A DNA stretch of 64,000 nucleotides, from positions 1 to 64,000 of the forward strand of contig NZ_NWBU01000011.1 of NCBI RefSeq assembly GCF_003050615.1, given 5' to 3'. Below are positions 19,493-36,441 of the stretch, in pieces (the first letter of the stretch is position 1; every line of letters begins with the position of its first letter). The stretch is from Sphingomonas oleivorans. GTDB lineage: Bacteria; Pseudomonadota; Alphaproteobacteria; Sphingomonadales; Sphingomonadaceae. The notes under the pieces were generated by a model. It saw nothing but the letters and a program-made list of their open reading frames with translations, had not been told where the DNA came from and searched no databases. Made by a program: the position numbers and the translations under genes.

Positions 19493-19882
19493 TTAATTCG
19501 GGCTCCAGGCCTCATAATCACCCGTCGCGGCGGCGCGGCGCCCGCCCTTCTCCAGCGCGCCGGCCGGGCGATAGGCCTGGTCCGTGCCGGTGAGATTGGG
19601 CAATGCGGGCTTCTCCCAACGCCGTGCGGGCGGTAGATCCTCGGGCCGCTCGTCGATCGTATTATGCAGCCAGCCATACCATTCGGATGGTACGCGGCTC
19701 GCATCGTTCGATCCGGAATAGATCACCCAGCGCCGCGTCACGCCGTTTATCGGCTTCCTCGACTGATAATAGACATTGCCGAGATGGTCGGTGCCGACCT
19801 TCTCGCCATGACGGCGGCTGAAGATCGTGGTGCCGACGGTGGCGCCGTTCCACCAGGTGAAGATGCTTGCGAGCAGTCCCAT
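19493..19882 (-). CDS. NDUFA12-type NADH:ubiquinone oxidoreductase accessory subunit
   Basis: This 129-residue homologue of the mitochondrial complex I accessory subunit NDUFA12 (B17.2) has the signature EKVGTDHLGNVYYQ, RRWVIYSG and the VPSEWYGWLHNTIDE motif. Such subunits occur in alphaproteobacterial complex I, where they bind the peripheral arm near the membrane. The start at 19882 is chosen because MGLLASIFTWWNG begins the family; upstream codons do not fit. It heads a reverse unit with mlaD and DUF2155, away from any nuo cluster, as is common in sphingomonads. Confidence 0.95.
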   Translation of the reverse strand: MGLLASIFTWWNGATVGTTIFSRRHGEKVGTDHLGNVYYQSRKPINGVTRRWVIYSGSNDASRVPSEWYGWLHNTIDERPEDLPPARRWEKPALPNLTGTDQAYRPAGALEKGGRRAAATGDYEAWSPN

Positions 19883-19975
19883 GGGATTCGGCTTAGCGCC
19901 AGAAACGGCGCGAAAGCAACTGTCCTGAATCACCGCCTGCACAAAGGCGCCATCCGACCCGGTCGAGCGGGGTTC

Positions 19976-20443
19976 TCAGCGCGGCCAGCTCACCTTGTCG
20001 CCCTCGGCGATCCCGTCCGTCGCCGCGGTGCCGCCGTTCAGCTCGAGCACCGCCGCCACCGGCTCGCCCGAATCGATCAGGTCCAGCGAATAGGGCATAG
20101 CGCGCTCCGCGATGCGCGCGATCGTGCCGTCCGCGCGGATGAAGATCAGGTCGAGCGACAGCACCGTATTCTTCATCCAGAAGGTGGCGGGCCGCGGCGG
20201 GTCCATGGGAAAGATCATCCCCTGGTCCGCCGGCATCTCGGTGCGGAACATCAGCCCCCGCTCCTGCTCGGCAGGCGTGCGGGCGACCTCCACCGAATAG
20301 CGGCGCGCGCCCTTCGCCGTCTGGATGGTCAACGGCACGAGCGCGCTTGCACTGGCTCCCGTCTCGCGCGCATCGGCCGCCGGCTGCGCGCCGCAACCGA
20401 CCAGCGCCAGCGCCACGGCGACTGCCGACAATAGCTTACGCAT
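19976..20443 (-). CDS. DUF192 lipoprotein-like protein
   Basis: This is a 155-residue protein with a signal sequence ending in a lipobox-like LVGCG (Cys about 17), followed by a DUF192 domain with the RGLMFRTEMPADQGMIFPM and FWMKNTVLSLDLIFI blocks. The fold is known but no enzymatic role is established; the domain is an archaeal-to-bacterial conserved beta-barrel of unknown substrate. It is probably attached to the membrane on the periplasmic side. It lies 24 bases downstream of the cold-shock protein gene on the same strand, so the two may be co-transcribed. Confidence 0.88.
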   Translation of the reverse strand: MRKLLSAVAVALALVGCGAQPAADARETGASASALVPLTIQTAKGARRYSVEVARTPAEQERGLMFRTEMPADQGMIFPMDPPRPATFWMKNTVLSLDLIFIRADGTIARIAERAMPYSLDLIDSGEPVAAVLELNGGTAATDGIAEGDKVSWPR

Positions 20444-20467
20444 TACATCTATCCTTGTTCCGCCGCC

Positions 20468-21064
20468 CTAATCGGCCGTCATCGAGAGGGAGACCACCAG
20501 CGGCCCCTTCCGCCCGTCCGCGATCCGCGCGAACAGATGCTGCTCGGTCTTGAGCTCGGCCAGCCCGGAACGGCGCACCGTCTCCATATGGACGAAGATA
20601 TCGCGCCCGTCGCTGCCCCGCACGACGAAGCCATAGCCCTTGAGCTGGTTGAACCATTTGACCATGACCGGCTCGAACGGCCCCGCCGTATCGACCAGTT
20701 CGATCGGATTGACATGATCGGCGGTGCGCCGAGCGACGAGATCGGCATCCGGCCCGGTCGCGGTGCTGAGGTCGATCTCGATCACGCGGCGGGCCTGCAT
20801 GCCCCGCTCGCGGCGCACCGCCTCGCACACGACACGGCTGCCCTCGGGCAAGGTGCGCCGCCCATGATCGCGCAATACCGAAAAATGGACGAGTATATCG
20901 CCCTGCCCCTGATCGCCGATGACGAAGCCGAATCCCCGCGTCGCATCGAACCATTTGACGACCCCGGCGATGCGCTCGCACGGATCCTCGAACCCCCGGC
21001 CCATGCTAATGTGAAGACCATTGTCCGTCACATCGGCCCCCAACAACGCCCCACGATCGGACAT
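20468..21064 (-). CDS. Double cold-shock domain protein
   Basis: This 198-residue protein has two cold-shock domains, about residues 33-95 and 130-195. The first carries [15 protein letters not shown] (RNP1-like) and DILVHFSVL (RNP2-like), the second [15 protein letters not shown] and DIFVHMETV. Such tandem CSD proteins are typical of alphaproteobacteria and bind single-stranded RNA or DNA, often in stationary phase or cold. Translation could begin at 21064 or at an internal ATG near 21004; the first 20 residues are not part of a domain. It lies 171 bases downstream of recX on the same strand. Confidence 0.93.
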   Translation of the reverse strand: MSDRGALLGADVTDNGLHISMGRGFEDPCERIAGVVKWFDATRGFGFVIGDQGQGDILVHFSVLRDHGRRTLPEGSRVVCEAVRRERGMQARRVIEIDLSTATGPDADLVARRTADHVNPIELVDTAGPFEPVMVKWFNQLKGYGFVVRGSDGRDIFVHMETVRRSGLAELKTEQHLFARIADGRKGPLVVSLSMTAD

Positions 21065-21235
21065 AACCGGCCCAAACCCCCCTGCCAGACGGTCAAGCTA
21101 TCATGTCTGCCAAAAATCGGAAGTAAAAATGCCGTATTTCACTCGCCGGCGACATATTCTGTTCGGCTTTTTCTGCCGACAGGCCATACCGACGATGACG
21201 ATCAGCCGGGCACCGGGCCGATATGGCACCGCATT

Positions 21236-21757
21236 TCAGTCGAACAGCGCCTCGTCGGCCAGCTCCTCGCCGGGCGCGGCGTTGACGATCTTGCGCGATA
21301 GGGCGAGATCATGGCCCGCGCGAAGCATCGCGGCGAGCGCGCGGCGGCGCACATCCTGGTCCGCCTCTTCCCGCGCGAACGGCCCGATCCGCCGCCGCCG
21401 GGCGAAGGCGAGCGCGCTTCGGAGCGCATCCGCGGCGGCCGCATCCCGCGCCTCTGCGGCATCCGGCTCCTCGATGCCGGCGGCGCGCAGCGCATCGGCC
21501 ACCCGCCGCGCGCCATAGCCGCGCCGGCCGAGCGAGGCCGCGCGCGCCTCAGCGAAGGCGCGATCATCGACATAGCCGAGCGCCGCGAACCGATCGACCA
21601 GCCCATCGACCGGCGGCGCGCCCTCGCCGCCCCAGCCGCGTTCGTCGAGCTTGCGCATCAAATAGGCGCGCAACTTCGCCCGCGTCGTGGCATAACGGCC
21701 GACATAGGACAGAGCGAGCCGCTCGACGCCCTCCGCGTCCAGCGGCGGCCGGCCCAT
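21236..21757 (-). CDS. recX: Regulatory protein RecX
   Basis: This is a 173-residue RecX-family protein of helical repeats, with ALSYVGRYATTRAKLRAYL near the N-terminus and GYVDDRAFAEARA, the most conserved family segment. RecX limits RecA filament growth. No recA lies next to it here, unlike in many bacteria. The start at 21757 gives a typical N-terminus; the longer open frame upstream adds basic low-complexity residues with no family match. A cold-shock gene follows on the same strand. Confidence 0.88.
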   Translation of the reverse strand: MGRPPLDAEGVERLALSYVGRYATTRAKLRAYLMRKLDERGWGGEGAPPVDGLVDRFAALGYVDDRAFAEARAASLGRRGYGARRVADALRAAGIEEPDAAEARDAAAADALRSALAFARRRRIGPFAREEADQDVRRRALAAMLRAGHDLALSRKIVNAAPGEELADEALFD

Positions 21758-21923
21758 CCTACGGTTGCGATTTGTCTGAGCCCGTGTCACGCGCCACGTT
21801 TGTGCCACAGTCGAGCCGGATTTTGAACGCGCCTTGCCGGCTACACGTATCTGTTGAACCCATTTCACTCCGGACGCGATACGATATAGCGCTGCCGGCC
21901 ATTAATTTAAGGAGTTGCCGACG

Positions 21924-23684
21924 GTGCTCGATATTGTTGCAGGCACGTCGACGATCGAAATGACGAACGGCGCCACGCCGACGCTCGACACGCTGCCCCG
22001 CCGTTTCTCGGATTTCGAGACGGTTGGCGAGGCGCTGGACTATGCCGCCATGGGCGTGCGCGGCCTCAATTTCCATGATGCGCGCGGCACGCTGGTGCGC
22101 GCCTATCCCTTCGCGGAGCTGCGCACCGATGCGCTGGCGAACGCCGATCGGCTGATCGCGCGCGGCGTCGTTCCGGGGGATCGCATCGCGTTGATCGCGG
22201 AAACGGGCGCGGAATTCGCTGCCCTCTTCTTCGGCGTCATCTATGCCGGGGCCTGGCCCGTGCCGCTGCCGCTGCCCACCAGCTTCGGCGGGCGCGAAGC
22301 CTATATCGACCAGCTCGCGGTACAGCTCGCCAGCTCGGATCCGAAGATGCTCTTCTATCCGGGCGAAATCGCCCAGATGGCGGGCGCCGCAGCGTCCGCC
22401 AAGGGCATAGAGGGAATCGAGTGGGAGACGTTCGCCGCGTCGAGCGCGCCCCGCTCCACCCTGCCCGGGGCGCAGCCGGACGACATTGCCTATCTGCAAT
22501 ATTCCAGCGGCTCGACCCGCTTCCCCCATGGCGTCGCCGTCACCCATCGGGCACTGCTCGACAATCTCGCCGCCCATTCGCACGGCATGGAGCTGATCGA
22601 GAGCGATCGCTGCATCTCCTGGCTGCCCTGGTATCATGATATGGGGCTGGTCGGCTGCTTCCTGTCGCCGGTCGCCAACCAGGTTTCGACCGACTATCTC
22701 AAGACCGAGGATTTCGCCCGGCGCCCGCTCGCCTGGCTCGACCTCATCAGCCGCAACCAGGGCACGACGCTCAGCTATTCGCCCACCTTCGGCTACGACA
22801 TCTGCGCGCGCCGCATGTCGAGCCAGACCAAGGCCTCGGATCGCTTCGATCTGTCGCGCTGGCGGATTGCGGGCAATGGCGCGGACATGATCCGGCCGGA
22901 CGTGATGCAGAGCTTCGTCGACGCCTTTGCCGAGGCCGGCTTCAAGGCATCCGCCTTCCTGCCGAGCTACGGCCTCGCCGAAGCGACGCTCGCCGTCTCG
23001 ATCATGCCCCCGGGCGAAGGCATCGTCGTCGAGCTGGTCGAGGAGACGCAGCTTTCCGGCTGCGGCGCCGCGACCGATCGGCCGCAGCGTTTCCGCGCCA
23101 TCGTCAATTGCGGCAAGCCCGTGCGCGACATGCGGGTCGAGATTCGCGAGGAGGATGGCACGCCGCTGCCCGAACGCGCGATCGGCAAGGTCTGGGCCAG
23201 CGGCACGTCGATCATGGAAGGCTATTTCCGCGATCCGGAGGCCACCGCCGCCTGCATGGTCGATGGCTGGCTCGATACCGGCGACATGGGCTATCTGTCG
23301 GATGGCTATGTCTATATCGTCGGCCGGGCGAAGGACATGATCATCATCAACGGCAAGAATCACTGGCCCCAGGACATCGAATGGGCAGTGGAGCAGTTGC
23401 CGGGCTTCAAGGCGGGCGACATCGCCGCCTTCGCCATCACCACGCCCGGCGGCGAGGAAACGCCCGCCGTGCTCGTCCAGTGCCGCACGTCGGACAATGA
23501 GGAGCGCGCCAAGCTGCGCGACGCGATCCGCGAGAAGGTGCGCGCGATCACCGGCATGAATTGCGTGGTGGAGCTCGTCCCCCCGCGCACCCTGCCGCGC
23601 ACCAGCTCCGGCAAGCTCAGCCGCGCCAAGGCCCGCAACCTCTATCTCTCGGGCGAGATCCAGCCTTACGACATAGCGGCCTGA
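21924..23684 (+). CDS. Fatty acyl-AMP ligase
   Basis: This 586-residue adenylate-forming enzyme activates a fatty acid as acyl-AMP. The P-loop-like YSSGSTRFPHG and the SWLPWYHDMGL motif, typical of FadD32-like FAALs rather than acyl-CoA synthetases, are present, followed by the hinge DTGDMGYL and a C-terminal SSGKLSRAK lysine. Start choice is set by spacing: AAGGAG at 21909-21914 lies nine bases before GTG 21924 but directly abuts TTG 21915. No acyl carrier protein, polyketide synthase or transferase is adjacent, so the acceptor is unknown; an envelope or sphingolipid role is only a guess. Confidence 0.9.
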   Translation: MLDIVAGTSTIEMTNGATPTLDTLPRRFSDFETVGEALDYAAMGVRGLNFHDARGTLVRAYPFAELRTDALANADRLIARGVVPGDRIALIAETGAEFAALFFGVIYAGAWPVPLPLPTSFGGREAYIDQLAVQLASSDPKMLFYPGEIAQMAGAAASAKGIEGIEWETFAASSAPRSTLPGAQPDDIAYLQYSSGSTRFPHGVAVTHRALLDNLAAHSHGMELIESDRCISWLPWYHDMGLVGCFLSPVANQVSTDYLKTEDFARRPLAWLDLISRNQGTTLSYSPTFGYDICARRMSSQTKASDRFDLSRWRIAGNGADMIRPDVMQSFVDAFAEAGFKASAFLPSYGLAEATLAVSIMPPGEGIVVELVEETQLSGCGAATDRPQRFRAIVNCGKPVRDMRVEIREEDGTPLPERAIGKVWASGTSIMEGYFRDPEATAACMVDGWLDTGDMGYLSDGYVYIVGRAKDMIIINGKNHWPQDIEWAVEQLPGFKAGDIAAFAITTPGGEETPAVLVQCRTSDNEERAKLRDAIREKVRAITGMNCVVELVPPRTLPRTSSGKLSRAKARNLYLSGEIQPYDIAA

Positions 23685-23777
23685 GCTTCGGCTCGCGCAA
23701 ACGGGCGCAAACGGCAGGATAAGCGATCGCTTGCATGTCCCTTGTCCTGCCGCTATTAGCGCCGCTCCCGGACCCGG

Positions 23778-23853
23778 AGGAGTGTAGCTCAGTTGGTAGA
23801 GCATCGGTCTCCAAAACCGAGGGCCGTGGGTTCGAGTCCCCCCACTCCTGCCA
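23778..23853 (+). tRNA. tRNA-Trp (anticodon CCA)
   Basis: This is a complete 76-base cloverleaf. The acceptor AGGAGTG (23778-23784) pairs with CACTCCT (23843-23849), followed by discriminator G and an encoded CCA. The D arm contains AGCTCAGTTGGTAGAGC, the anticodon arm TCGGTCTCCAAAACCGA reads CCA (Trp), and the T arm is GTGGGTTCGAGTCCCCC. tRNA-Trp directly upstream of secE-nusG is a widespread arrangement. Confidence 0.97.
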
Positions 23854-23990
23854 CCTTCGGGTGACGCGAGTTAAGGCTCAGGGTTCGGGAATAGGCGAGG
23901 TCCAGGGCGCCGCCGGCTTCCAAAAAGAGCCGGACGGCGCCTGACGGCCTCGTCGTCGCTGTTTTGGCGGCAAGCGAGTCGAGGAAGAGC

Positions 23991-24188
23991 GTGGCGAAGG
24001 TTTCACCGAGGGAATTCATCCGGCAGGTACAGGCCGAGAGGAAAAAGGTTTCCTGGCCCAGCCGCCGCGAGACGATGATGACCGCGGTGATGGTCGTCAT
24101 CATGACGGTGCTGCTCGGCATCTTCTTCTTCGGGGTGGACCAGTTCTTCAGCTGGGTCGTCCAGTCGCTGCTGACGCTGCTCGGTTAA
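23991..24188 (+). CDS. secE: Preprotein translocase subunit SecE
   Basis: This is a 65-residue single-pass SecE, the clamp subunit of the SecYEG channel. The conserved amphipathic segment VRQ-like RQVQAERKKVSWPSRRET precedes one transmembrane helix (about residues 32-58). I choose GTG 23991, which follows GAGGAAGAGC; a TTG at 23964 would extend the protein by nine residues without family support. It starts the secE-nusG-rplKA unit after tRNA-Trp. Confidence 0.93.
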   Translation: MAKVSPREFIRQVQAERKKVSWPSRRETMMTAVMVVIMTVLLGIFFFGVDQFFSWVVQSLLTLLG

Positions 24189-24209
24189 GCTTTCGGAGAC
24201 AGGTCGATC

Positions 24210-24749
24210 ATGTCGCGCTGGTACATCATCCACGCCTATTCGGGCTTCGAGAATAAGGTGAGGGAGGCGATCCTCGCGGACGCCACGCGCCTCGGCCTCG
24301 AAAGCCTGGTCGAAGCGGTGGAGGTGCCGACCGAGAAGGTCACCGAGGTCCGCCGCGGCAAGAAGGTGACGTCGGATCGGAAATTCTTCCCCGGCTATGT
24401 GCTGGCGAAGCTTTCGATGAACGACGATGTCTATCATCTCGTGAAGAACACGCCGAAGGTGACGGGCTTTCTCGGCTCCTCCGGCAAGCCGCAGGCGATC
24501 AGCGATGCGGAGGCCGCGCGCATCCTCTCCACCAAGGAAGAGGCCGCCGCCGCGGCGCCCAAGAGCAAGATCAAGGTCGATTTCGAGATTGGCGATCAGG
24601 TCAAGGTGCTCGAAGGACCGTTCGCCAGCTTCAACGGCGTGGTCGAGGAACTCGATTTCGATCGCAGCCGCGTCAAGGTTTCGGTGTCGATCTTCGGTCG
24701 CGCCACCCCGGTCGAGCTCGAATTCGAGCAGGTCGAACGGGTCAAGTAA
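24210..24749 (+). CDS. nusG: Transcription termination/antitermination protein NusG
   Basis: This 179-residue NusG binds RNA polymerase and couples it to Rho or the ribosome. The N-terminal NGN domain begins WYIIHAYSGFENKV and includes FFPGYVLAKL; the C-terminal KOW domain contains GDQVKVLEGPFASFNGVVEELD. Length and motifs are standard. It begins 21 bases after secE with a GGAGACAGG ribosome binding site. Confidence 0.97.
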   Translation: MSRWYIIHAYSGFENKVREAILADATRLGLESLVEAVEVPTEKVTEVRRGKKVTSDRKFFPGYVLAKLSMNDDVYHLVKNTPKVTGFLGSSGKPQAISDAEAARILSTKEEAAAAAPKSKIKVDFEIGDQVKVLEGPFASFNGVVEELDFDRSRVKVSVSIFGRATPVELEFEQVERVK

Positions 24750-24779
24750 TTCCGGGGTCGAAGCCGGATATGTGCGGGA

Positions 24780-24815
24780 GGCAGTGCCACTGCCGCTTGG
24801 ACCGCTAAACCAAGC
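24780..24815 (+). promoter_or_regulatory. Two adjacent hairpins before rplK
   Basis: GGCAGT (24780-24785) pairs with ACTGCC (24789-24794) around GCC, and directly after it GCTTGG (24795-24800) pairs with CCAAGC (24810-24815). They end 14 bases before the rplK start, so an mRNA here would carry two stacked stem-loops ahead of the ribosome binding site. Autogenous repression of the L11 operon by L1 acts on such leaders in other bacteria; whether this one mimics the L1 site on 23S rRNA is inference. Confidence 0.45.
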
Positions 24816-24829
24816 AGGGTGACTTAGTC

Positions 24830-25261
24830 ATGGCAAAGAAGATTACGGGCTATATCAAGCTCCAGGTTCCGGCCGGAAAGGCCAATCCCTCGCCGCCGAT
24901 CGGCCCGGCGCTCGGTCAGCGCGGCGTGAACATCATGGAATTCTGCAAGGCGTTCAACGCGCAGACCTCGGGCGAGGAAGTCGGCACGCCGCTGCCGACC
25001 GTCATCACCGTCTATGCGGATCGCAGCTTCTCCTTCGCGACCAAGACGCCGCCGGCGAGCTATCTGCTCAAGAAGGCCGCCAATCTGAAGTCCGGCTCCA
25101 AGGCGCCGGGCAAGGAATCGGCCGGCACGATCAAGCGCTCGCAGGTCGCCGCGATCGCCGAGGCGAAGATGAAGGATCTCAACGCCAACGACATCGAGGC
25201 CGCGACCAAGACGATCGAAGGCTCCGCCCGCGCGATGGGCCTGCAGGTTGTGGAGGGCTGA
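24830..25261 (+). CDS. rplK: Large ribosomal subunit protein uL11
   Basis: This is the 143-residue L11 of the 50S stalk base. It begins [21 protein letters not shown] with the conserved [18 protein letters not shown] and the C-terminal RNA-binding segment ending in [11 protein letters not shown]. The ATG follows AGGGTGACTTAGTC. It lies three bases before rplA, the usual L11-L1 operon. Confidence 0.98.
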   Translation: MAKKITGYIKLQVPAGKANPSPPIGPALGQRGVNIMEFCKAFNAQTSGEEVGTPLPTVITVYADRSFSFATKTPPASYLLKKAANLKSGSKAPGKESAGTIKRSQVAAIAEAKMKDLNANDIEAATKTIEGSARAMGLQVVEG

Positions 25262-25264
25262 TCG

Positions 25265-25963
25265 ATGGCTAAGCTGACCAAGAAGGCGAAGGCGCTGGCC
25301 GCTGCCGTTGATTCGCTGAAGCTGCATGGCATTGACGAGGCGATCGGCCTCGCCAAGGCGCATGCCACCGCCAAGTTCGACGAGACGATCGAGGTCGCGC
25401 TGAACCTCGGCGTCGATCCGCGCCATGCCGACCAGATGGTCCGTGGCGTCGTCACGCTCCCCAAGGGCACCGGCAAGGACGTTCGCGTCGCCGTCTTCGC
25501 CCGTGGCGCCAAGGCCGAGGAAGCCAAGGCCGCCGGTGCGGAGATCGTGGGTGCGGAAGATCTGCTCGAGACGATCCAGGGCGGCACGCTCGATTTCGAT
25601 CGCTGCATCGCCACCCCGGACATGATGGGCCTGGTCGGCCGTCTCGGCAAGGTTCTCGGTCCGAAGGGCCTGATGCCGAACCCGAAGCTCGGCACCGTCA
25701 CCATGAATGTCGGCGAGGCCGTCAAGGCCGCCAAGGGCGGCCAGGTCGAGTTCCGCGTCGAGAAGGCCGGCATCATCCATAGCGGCATCGGCAAGGCGAG
25801 CTTCCCGGCGGAAGATCTGCGCGCCAATTTCGACGCGTTCGTCGACGCCATCCTCAAGGCGAAGCCGGCCGGCGCCAAGGGCAAATATCTCCGCAAGATC
25901 GCCGTGAGCTCCACCATGGGCCCGGGCGTGAAGGTGGACGTGGCCGAGCTTTCGGCCGCCTGA
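25265..25963 (+). CDS. rplA: Large ribosomal subunit protein uL1
   Basis: This 232-residue L1 protein forms the mobile L1 stalk and is the usual autoregulator of the rplKA mRNA. Its family blocks include [38 protein letters not shown] and the C-terminal [10 protein letters not shown]-like [13 protein letters not shown]. Start and length are standard. It is followed by a 298-base leader before rplJ with strong hairpins. Confidence 0.98.
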   Translation: MAKLTKKAKALAAAVDSLKLHGIDEAIGLAKAHATAKFDETIEVALNLGVDPRHADQMVRGVVTLPKGTGKDVRVAVFARGAKAEEAKAAGAEIVGAEDLLETIQGGTLDFDRCIATPDMMGLVGRLGKVLGPKGLMPNPKLGTVTMNVGEAVKAAKGGQVEFRVEKAGIIHSGIGKASFPAEDLRANFDAFVDAILKAKPAGAKGKYLRKIAVSSTMGPGVKVDVAELSAA

Positions 25964-26261
25964 GATTGACATCGTCCCGGCCCCCGTGGCCGGGACGATG
26001 GAAGAGATTGCCGGGGCGGGCTCGTCCTTCCCCGGCATGTACCGTCCGAGACAGCGGGTGTGGGGATCTGCCCCACTTAATCTCCCGCCAAGACGGGGAA
26101 GAGTTTTACCGGGTCATCCGTGCGATGGACCCCGGGTCTGCCATACGGAGCGATCCGTCAGGTCAGGCGACACTCCCCTCGGACGGGCCACGGGACGGCG
26201 TATCAGTCCCATGGCTCAACCGCCCGGCGACCGTTTCGCCGGGCATGTAGTGGAGATTGGC
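25964..26261 (+). promoter_or_regulatory. Structured leader between rplA and rplJ
   Basis: This 298-base gap has no gene of its own. At 25970-26000 a perfect 13-base stem (CATCGTCCCGGCC with GGCCGGGACGATG, 5-base loop) follows rplA by six bases; no T-run follows. At 26222-26244 a perfect 9-base stem (GCCCGGCGA with TCGCCGGGC) lies eight bases before the rplJ ribosome binding site region GTGGAGATTGG. In other bacteria the L10-L12 complex represses translation at such a leader, so an autoregulatory L10 leader is the likely role of the second hairpin. The first may be a processing or attenuation element. Confidence 0.6.
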
Positions 26262-26777
26262 ATGGATCGAGCTCAAAAGTCCGAGCTGGTCGCCGAGCTG
26301 AACCGCACCTTCACCGAGACCAGCGTCGTCGTCGTGACGCGCAATCTCGGCCTCACCGTGGCCCAGTCCACGGCCTTGAGGAACAAGATGCGCGAAGCGG
26401 GCGCCAGCTACAAAGTGGCCAAGAACCGCCTTGCCCGTATTGCCGTCGAAGGCACGCCCTATGGGAACATCAGCGATCTGCTGACCGGTCCCACGGCGCT
26501 CAGCACCTCCGTCGATCCCGTCGCGGCCGCCAAGGTCGTCGTGGATTTCGCGAAGACCAACGACAAGTTGGAAATCGTCGGCGGCGCGATGGGCGAAACC
26601 GTGCTCGACGTGAACGGCGTGAAGGCCCTGGCCGAACTGCCGTCACTCGACGAACTGCGCGCCAAGATTGTGGGCCTCGTCCAGGCGCCCGCGACCAAGG
26701 TCGTCCAGATCGTCCAGGCACCGGCGGGCCAGCTGGCGCGCGTCTTCGGGGCCTATGCGGCCAAGGAAGAAGCCTGA
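26262..26777 (+). CDS. rplJ: Large ribosomal subunit protein uL10
   Basis: This 171-residue L10 anchors the L7/L12 dimers on the ribosome. The N-terminus [14 protein letters not shown] and the [11 protein letters not shown] and LTGPTALS blocks are typical; the C-terminal helix that binds L12 ends AAKEEA. The ATG at 26262 follows GGAG with good spacing; longer upstream reading runs through the leader and is not protein-like. Confidence 0.97.
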   Translation: MDRAQKSELVAELNRTFTETSVVVVTRNLGLTVAQSTALRNKMREAGASYKVAKNRLARIAVEGTPYGNISDLLTGPTALSTSVDPVAAAKVVVDFAKTNDKLEIVGGAMGETVLDVNGVKALAELPSLDELRAKIVGLVQAPATKVVQIVQAPAGQLARVFGAYAAKEEA

Positions 26778-26834
26778 CCTCTTATCGTTACCAACTGAAC
26801 TGACTGGGGCGTGCGCCCCTATTGGAGACTTAAA

Positions 26835-27212
26835 ATGGCAGACCTGCAGAAGCTTGTTGACGATCTTTCGGCCCTCACCGTTCTCGAGGCCGCCGAGCTT
26901 TCGAAGCTCCTCGAAGAGAAGTGGGGCGTTTCGGCCGCTGCGGCCGTCGCGGTTGCCGCTCCGGCCGCCGGTGGCAATGGCGCCGCCGCCGTCGAAGAGA
27001 AGACCGAGTTCGACGTGATCCTCACCGGCGACGGTGGCAAGAAGATCAACGTCATCAAGGAAGTCCGCGCCATCACCGGCCTGGGCCTGACCGAAGCCAA
27101 GGCGCTGGTCGAAGGCGCTCCGAAGGCCGTCAAGGAAGGCGCTTCGAAGGACGAGGCCGAGAAGATCAAGAAGCAGCTCGAGGACGCCGGCGCGACCGTC
27201 GAACTCAAGTAA
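26835..27212 (+). CDS. rplL: Large ribosomal subunit protein bL12
   Basis: This is a 125-residue L7/L12 with an N-terminal dimerisation helix, an Ala/Gly-rich hinge (about residues 36-52) and the C-terminal factor-binding domain [24 protein letters not shown]. The start at 26835 follows GGAGACTTAAA. It is followed by a strong terminator, so part of the transcript ends here and bL12 can be made in excess of RNA polymerase. Confidence 0.98.
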   Translation: MADLQKLVDDLSALTVLEAAELSKLLEEKWGVSAAAAVAVAAPAAGGNGAAAVEEKTEFDVILTGDGGKKINVIKEVRAITGLGLTEAKALVEGAPKAVKEGASKDEAEKIKKQLEDAGATVELK

Positions 27213-27258
27213 GCTTCTTTGCCTGGCCGCAGCCGCGGCCGGCATCGACTTCGGAAAA

Positions 27259-27288
27259 GGGGCGGCCCGCAAGGGTCGCCCCTTTTTT
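27259..27288 (+). terminator. Intrinsic terminator after rplL
   Basis: GGGGCGGCCC (27259-27268) pairs over ten bases, with one G-T pair, with GGGTCGCCCC (27273-27282) around a GCAA tetraloop, followed at once by six T. This is a textbook intrinsic terminator 46 bases after the rplL stop. Confidence 0.9.
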
Positions 27289-27608
27289 GCGTCGACCATC
27301 GCCCCTCTCCACCCCATCACAGGATTAAGGGGCTTCCCCAAATCCAACAGCATCCCTATATGGCCATTCGAAATAGACGGCTCCTTCCCCCGCCTCCTCG
27401 GCGGGCAGAGCCGCCCTCCCTGCTCCCGGGACACGGTTTGAGTTGCGCACGAACCGCGAAGAATTGGGAGTTTTGCGAGGGTCATCAGACGCTGGCAGTG
27501 CGGTTCCGATAGCCCGGGCCCGCACTTTTTTTCGTGGGGCATGCCCCCGAATCGGGCTGCAGATCCGCTGCGAGGCGGAAAAAATTTGTACGGACGCGAG
27601 GTAAATTC
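27289..27608 (+). other. rpoB leader region
   Basis: This 320-base gap separates the rplL terminator and rpoB. It contains a second terminator-like hairpin at 27497-27532 and GAGG about ten bases before the rpoB ATG. I see no protein-like frame. A promoter for rpoBC is plausible because two termination signals lie upstream, but I could not find a confident -35/-10 pair. Confidence 0.5.
27497..27532 (+). terminator. Terminator-like hairpin in the rpoB leader
   Basis: AGTGCGG (27497-27503) pairs perfectly with CCGCACT (27520-27526), and the arm runs into seven T (27526-27532). The 16-base loop contains a further CCCGGG. It lies 76 bases before rpoB in the sense direction and could act as an attenuator controlling RNA polymerase synthesis. 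Confidence 0.6.
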
Positions 27609-31775
<4,167 letters not shown>

Positions 31776-31782
31776 CGGAAGC

Positions 31783-31820
31783 GGAAGGCACCCGGGCCAT
31801 TTGCGGCCCGGGCGCCTTCC
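31783..31820 (+). promoter_or_regulatory. Long hairpin between rpoB and rpoC
   Basis: GGAAGGC (31783-31789) and CCCGGGCC (31791-31798) pair with GGCCCGGG (31805-31812) and GCCTTCC (31814-31820), interrupted by one A-C mismatch, with a six-base loop. The sequence after it is C-rich, not T-rich, so it should not terminate. It lies eight bases after the rpoB stop and may protect or define the intercistronic RNA end. Confidence 0.6.
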
Positions 31821-31876
31821 CGCCCGTCTCGCCCCTGCTTCCGCGCTGAATTCCTACTTCTTCGGAAGGAAGAGAA

Positions 31877-36145
<4,269 letters not shown>

Positions 36146-36176
36146 GCATCGGGGCTGACCGCCCCAGGCTGAACAG

Positions 36177-36214
36177 GAACGCCGTCGCACCCCGGTGCGG
36201 CGGCGTTCTTTTTT
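36177..36214 (+). terminator. Intrinsic terminator after rpoC
   Basis: GAACGCCGTCGCACC (36177-36191) can pair with GGTGCGGCGGCGTTC (36194-36208), with one G-T pair and an opened tip, followed by a T-run up to 36214. It lies 31 bases after the rpoC stop. Confidence 0.9.
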
Positions 36215-36441
36215 GCTCCATGTCGCCCCTGCGCAGGGATGGCGAAATCATTTGAACGCCACGCAAACCACCCCGACGCGCATGAGCGCCCCGAATTTTC
36301 CCCATGAAAATATCAGGATCGCTCCACGGACGGCCGCACGACGAGACCAGTCCGTCGCAGGAATGGGCTCGCGCGCATTCTCCTGCGACACCCTTCCCGT
36401 TACGCTGCAGCAACATCACCGGGGGCGGGGATCGCGACAAT

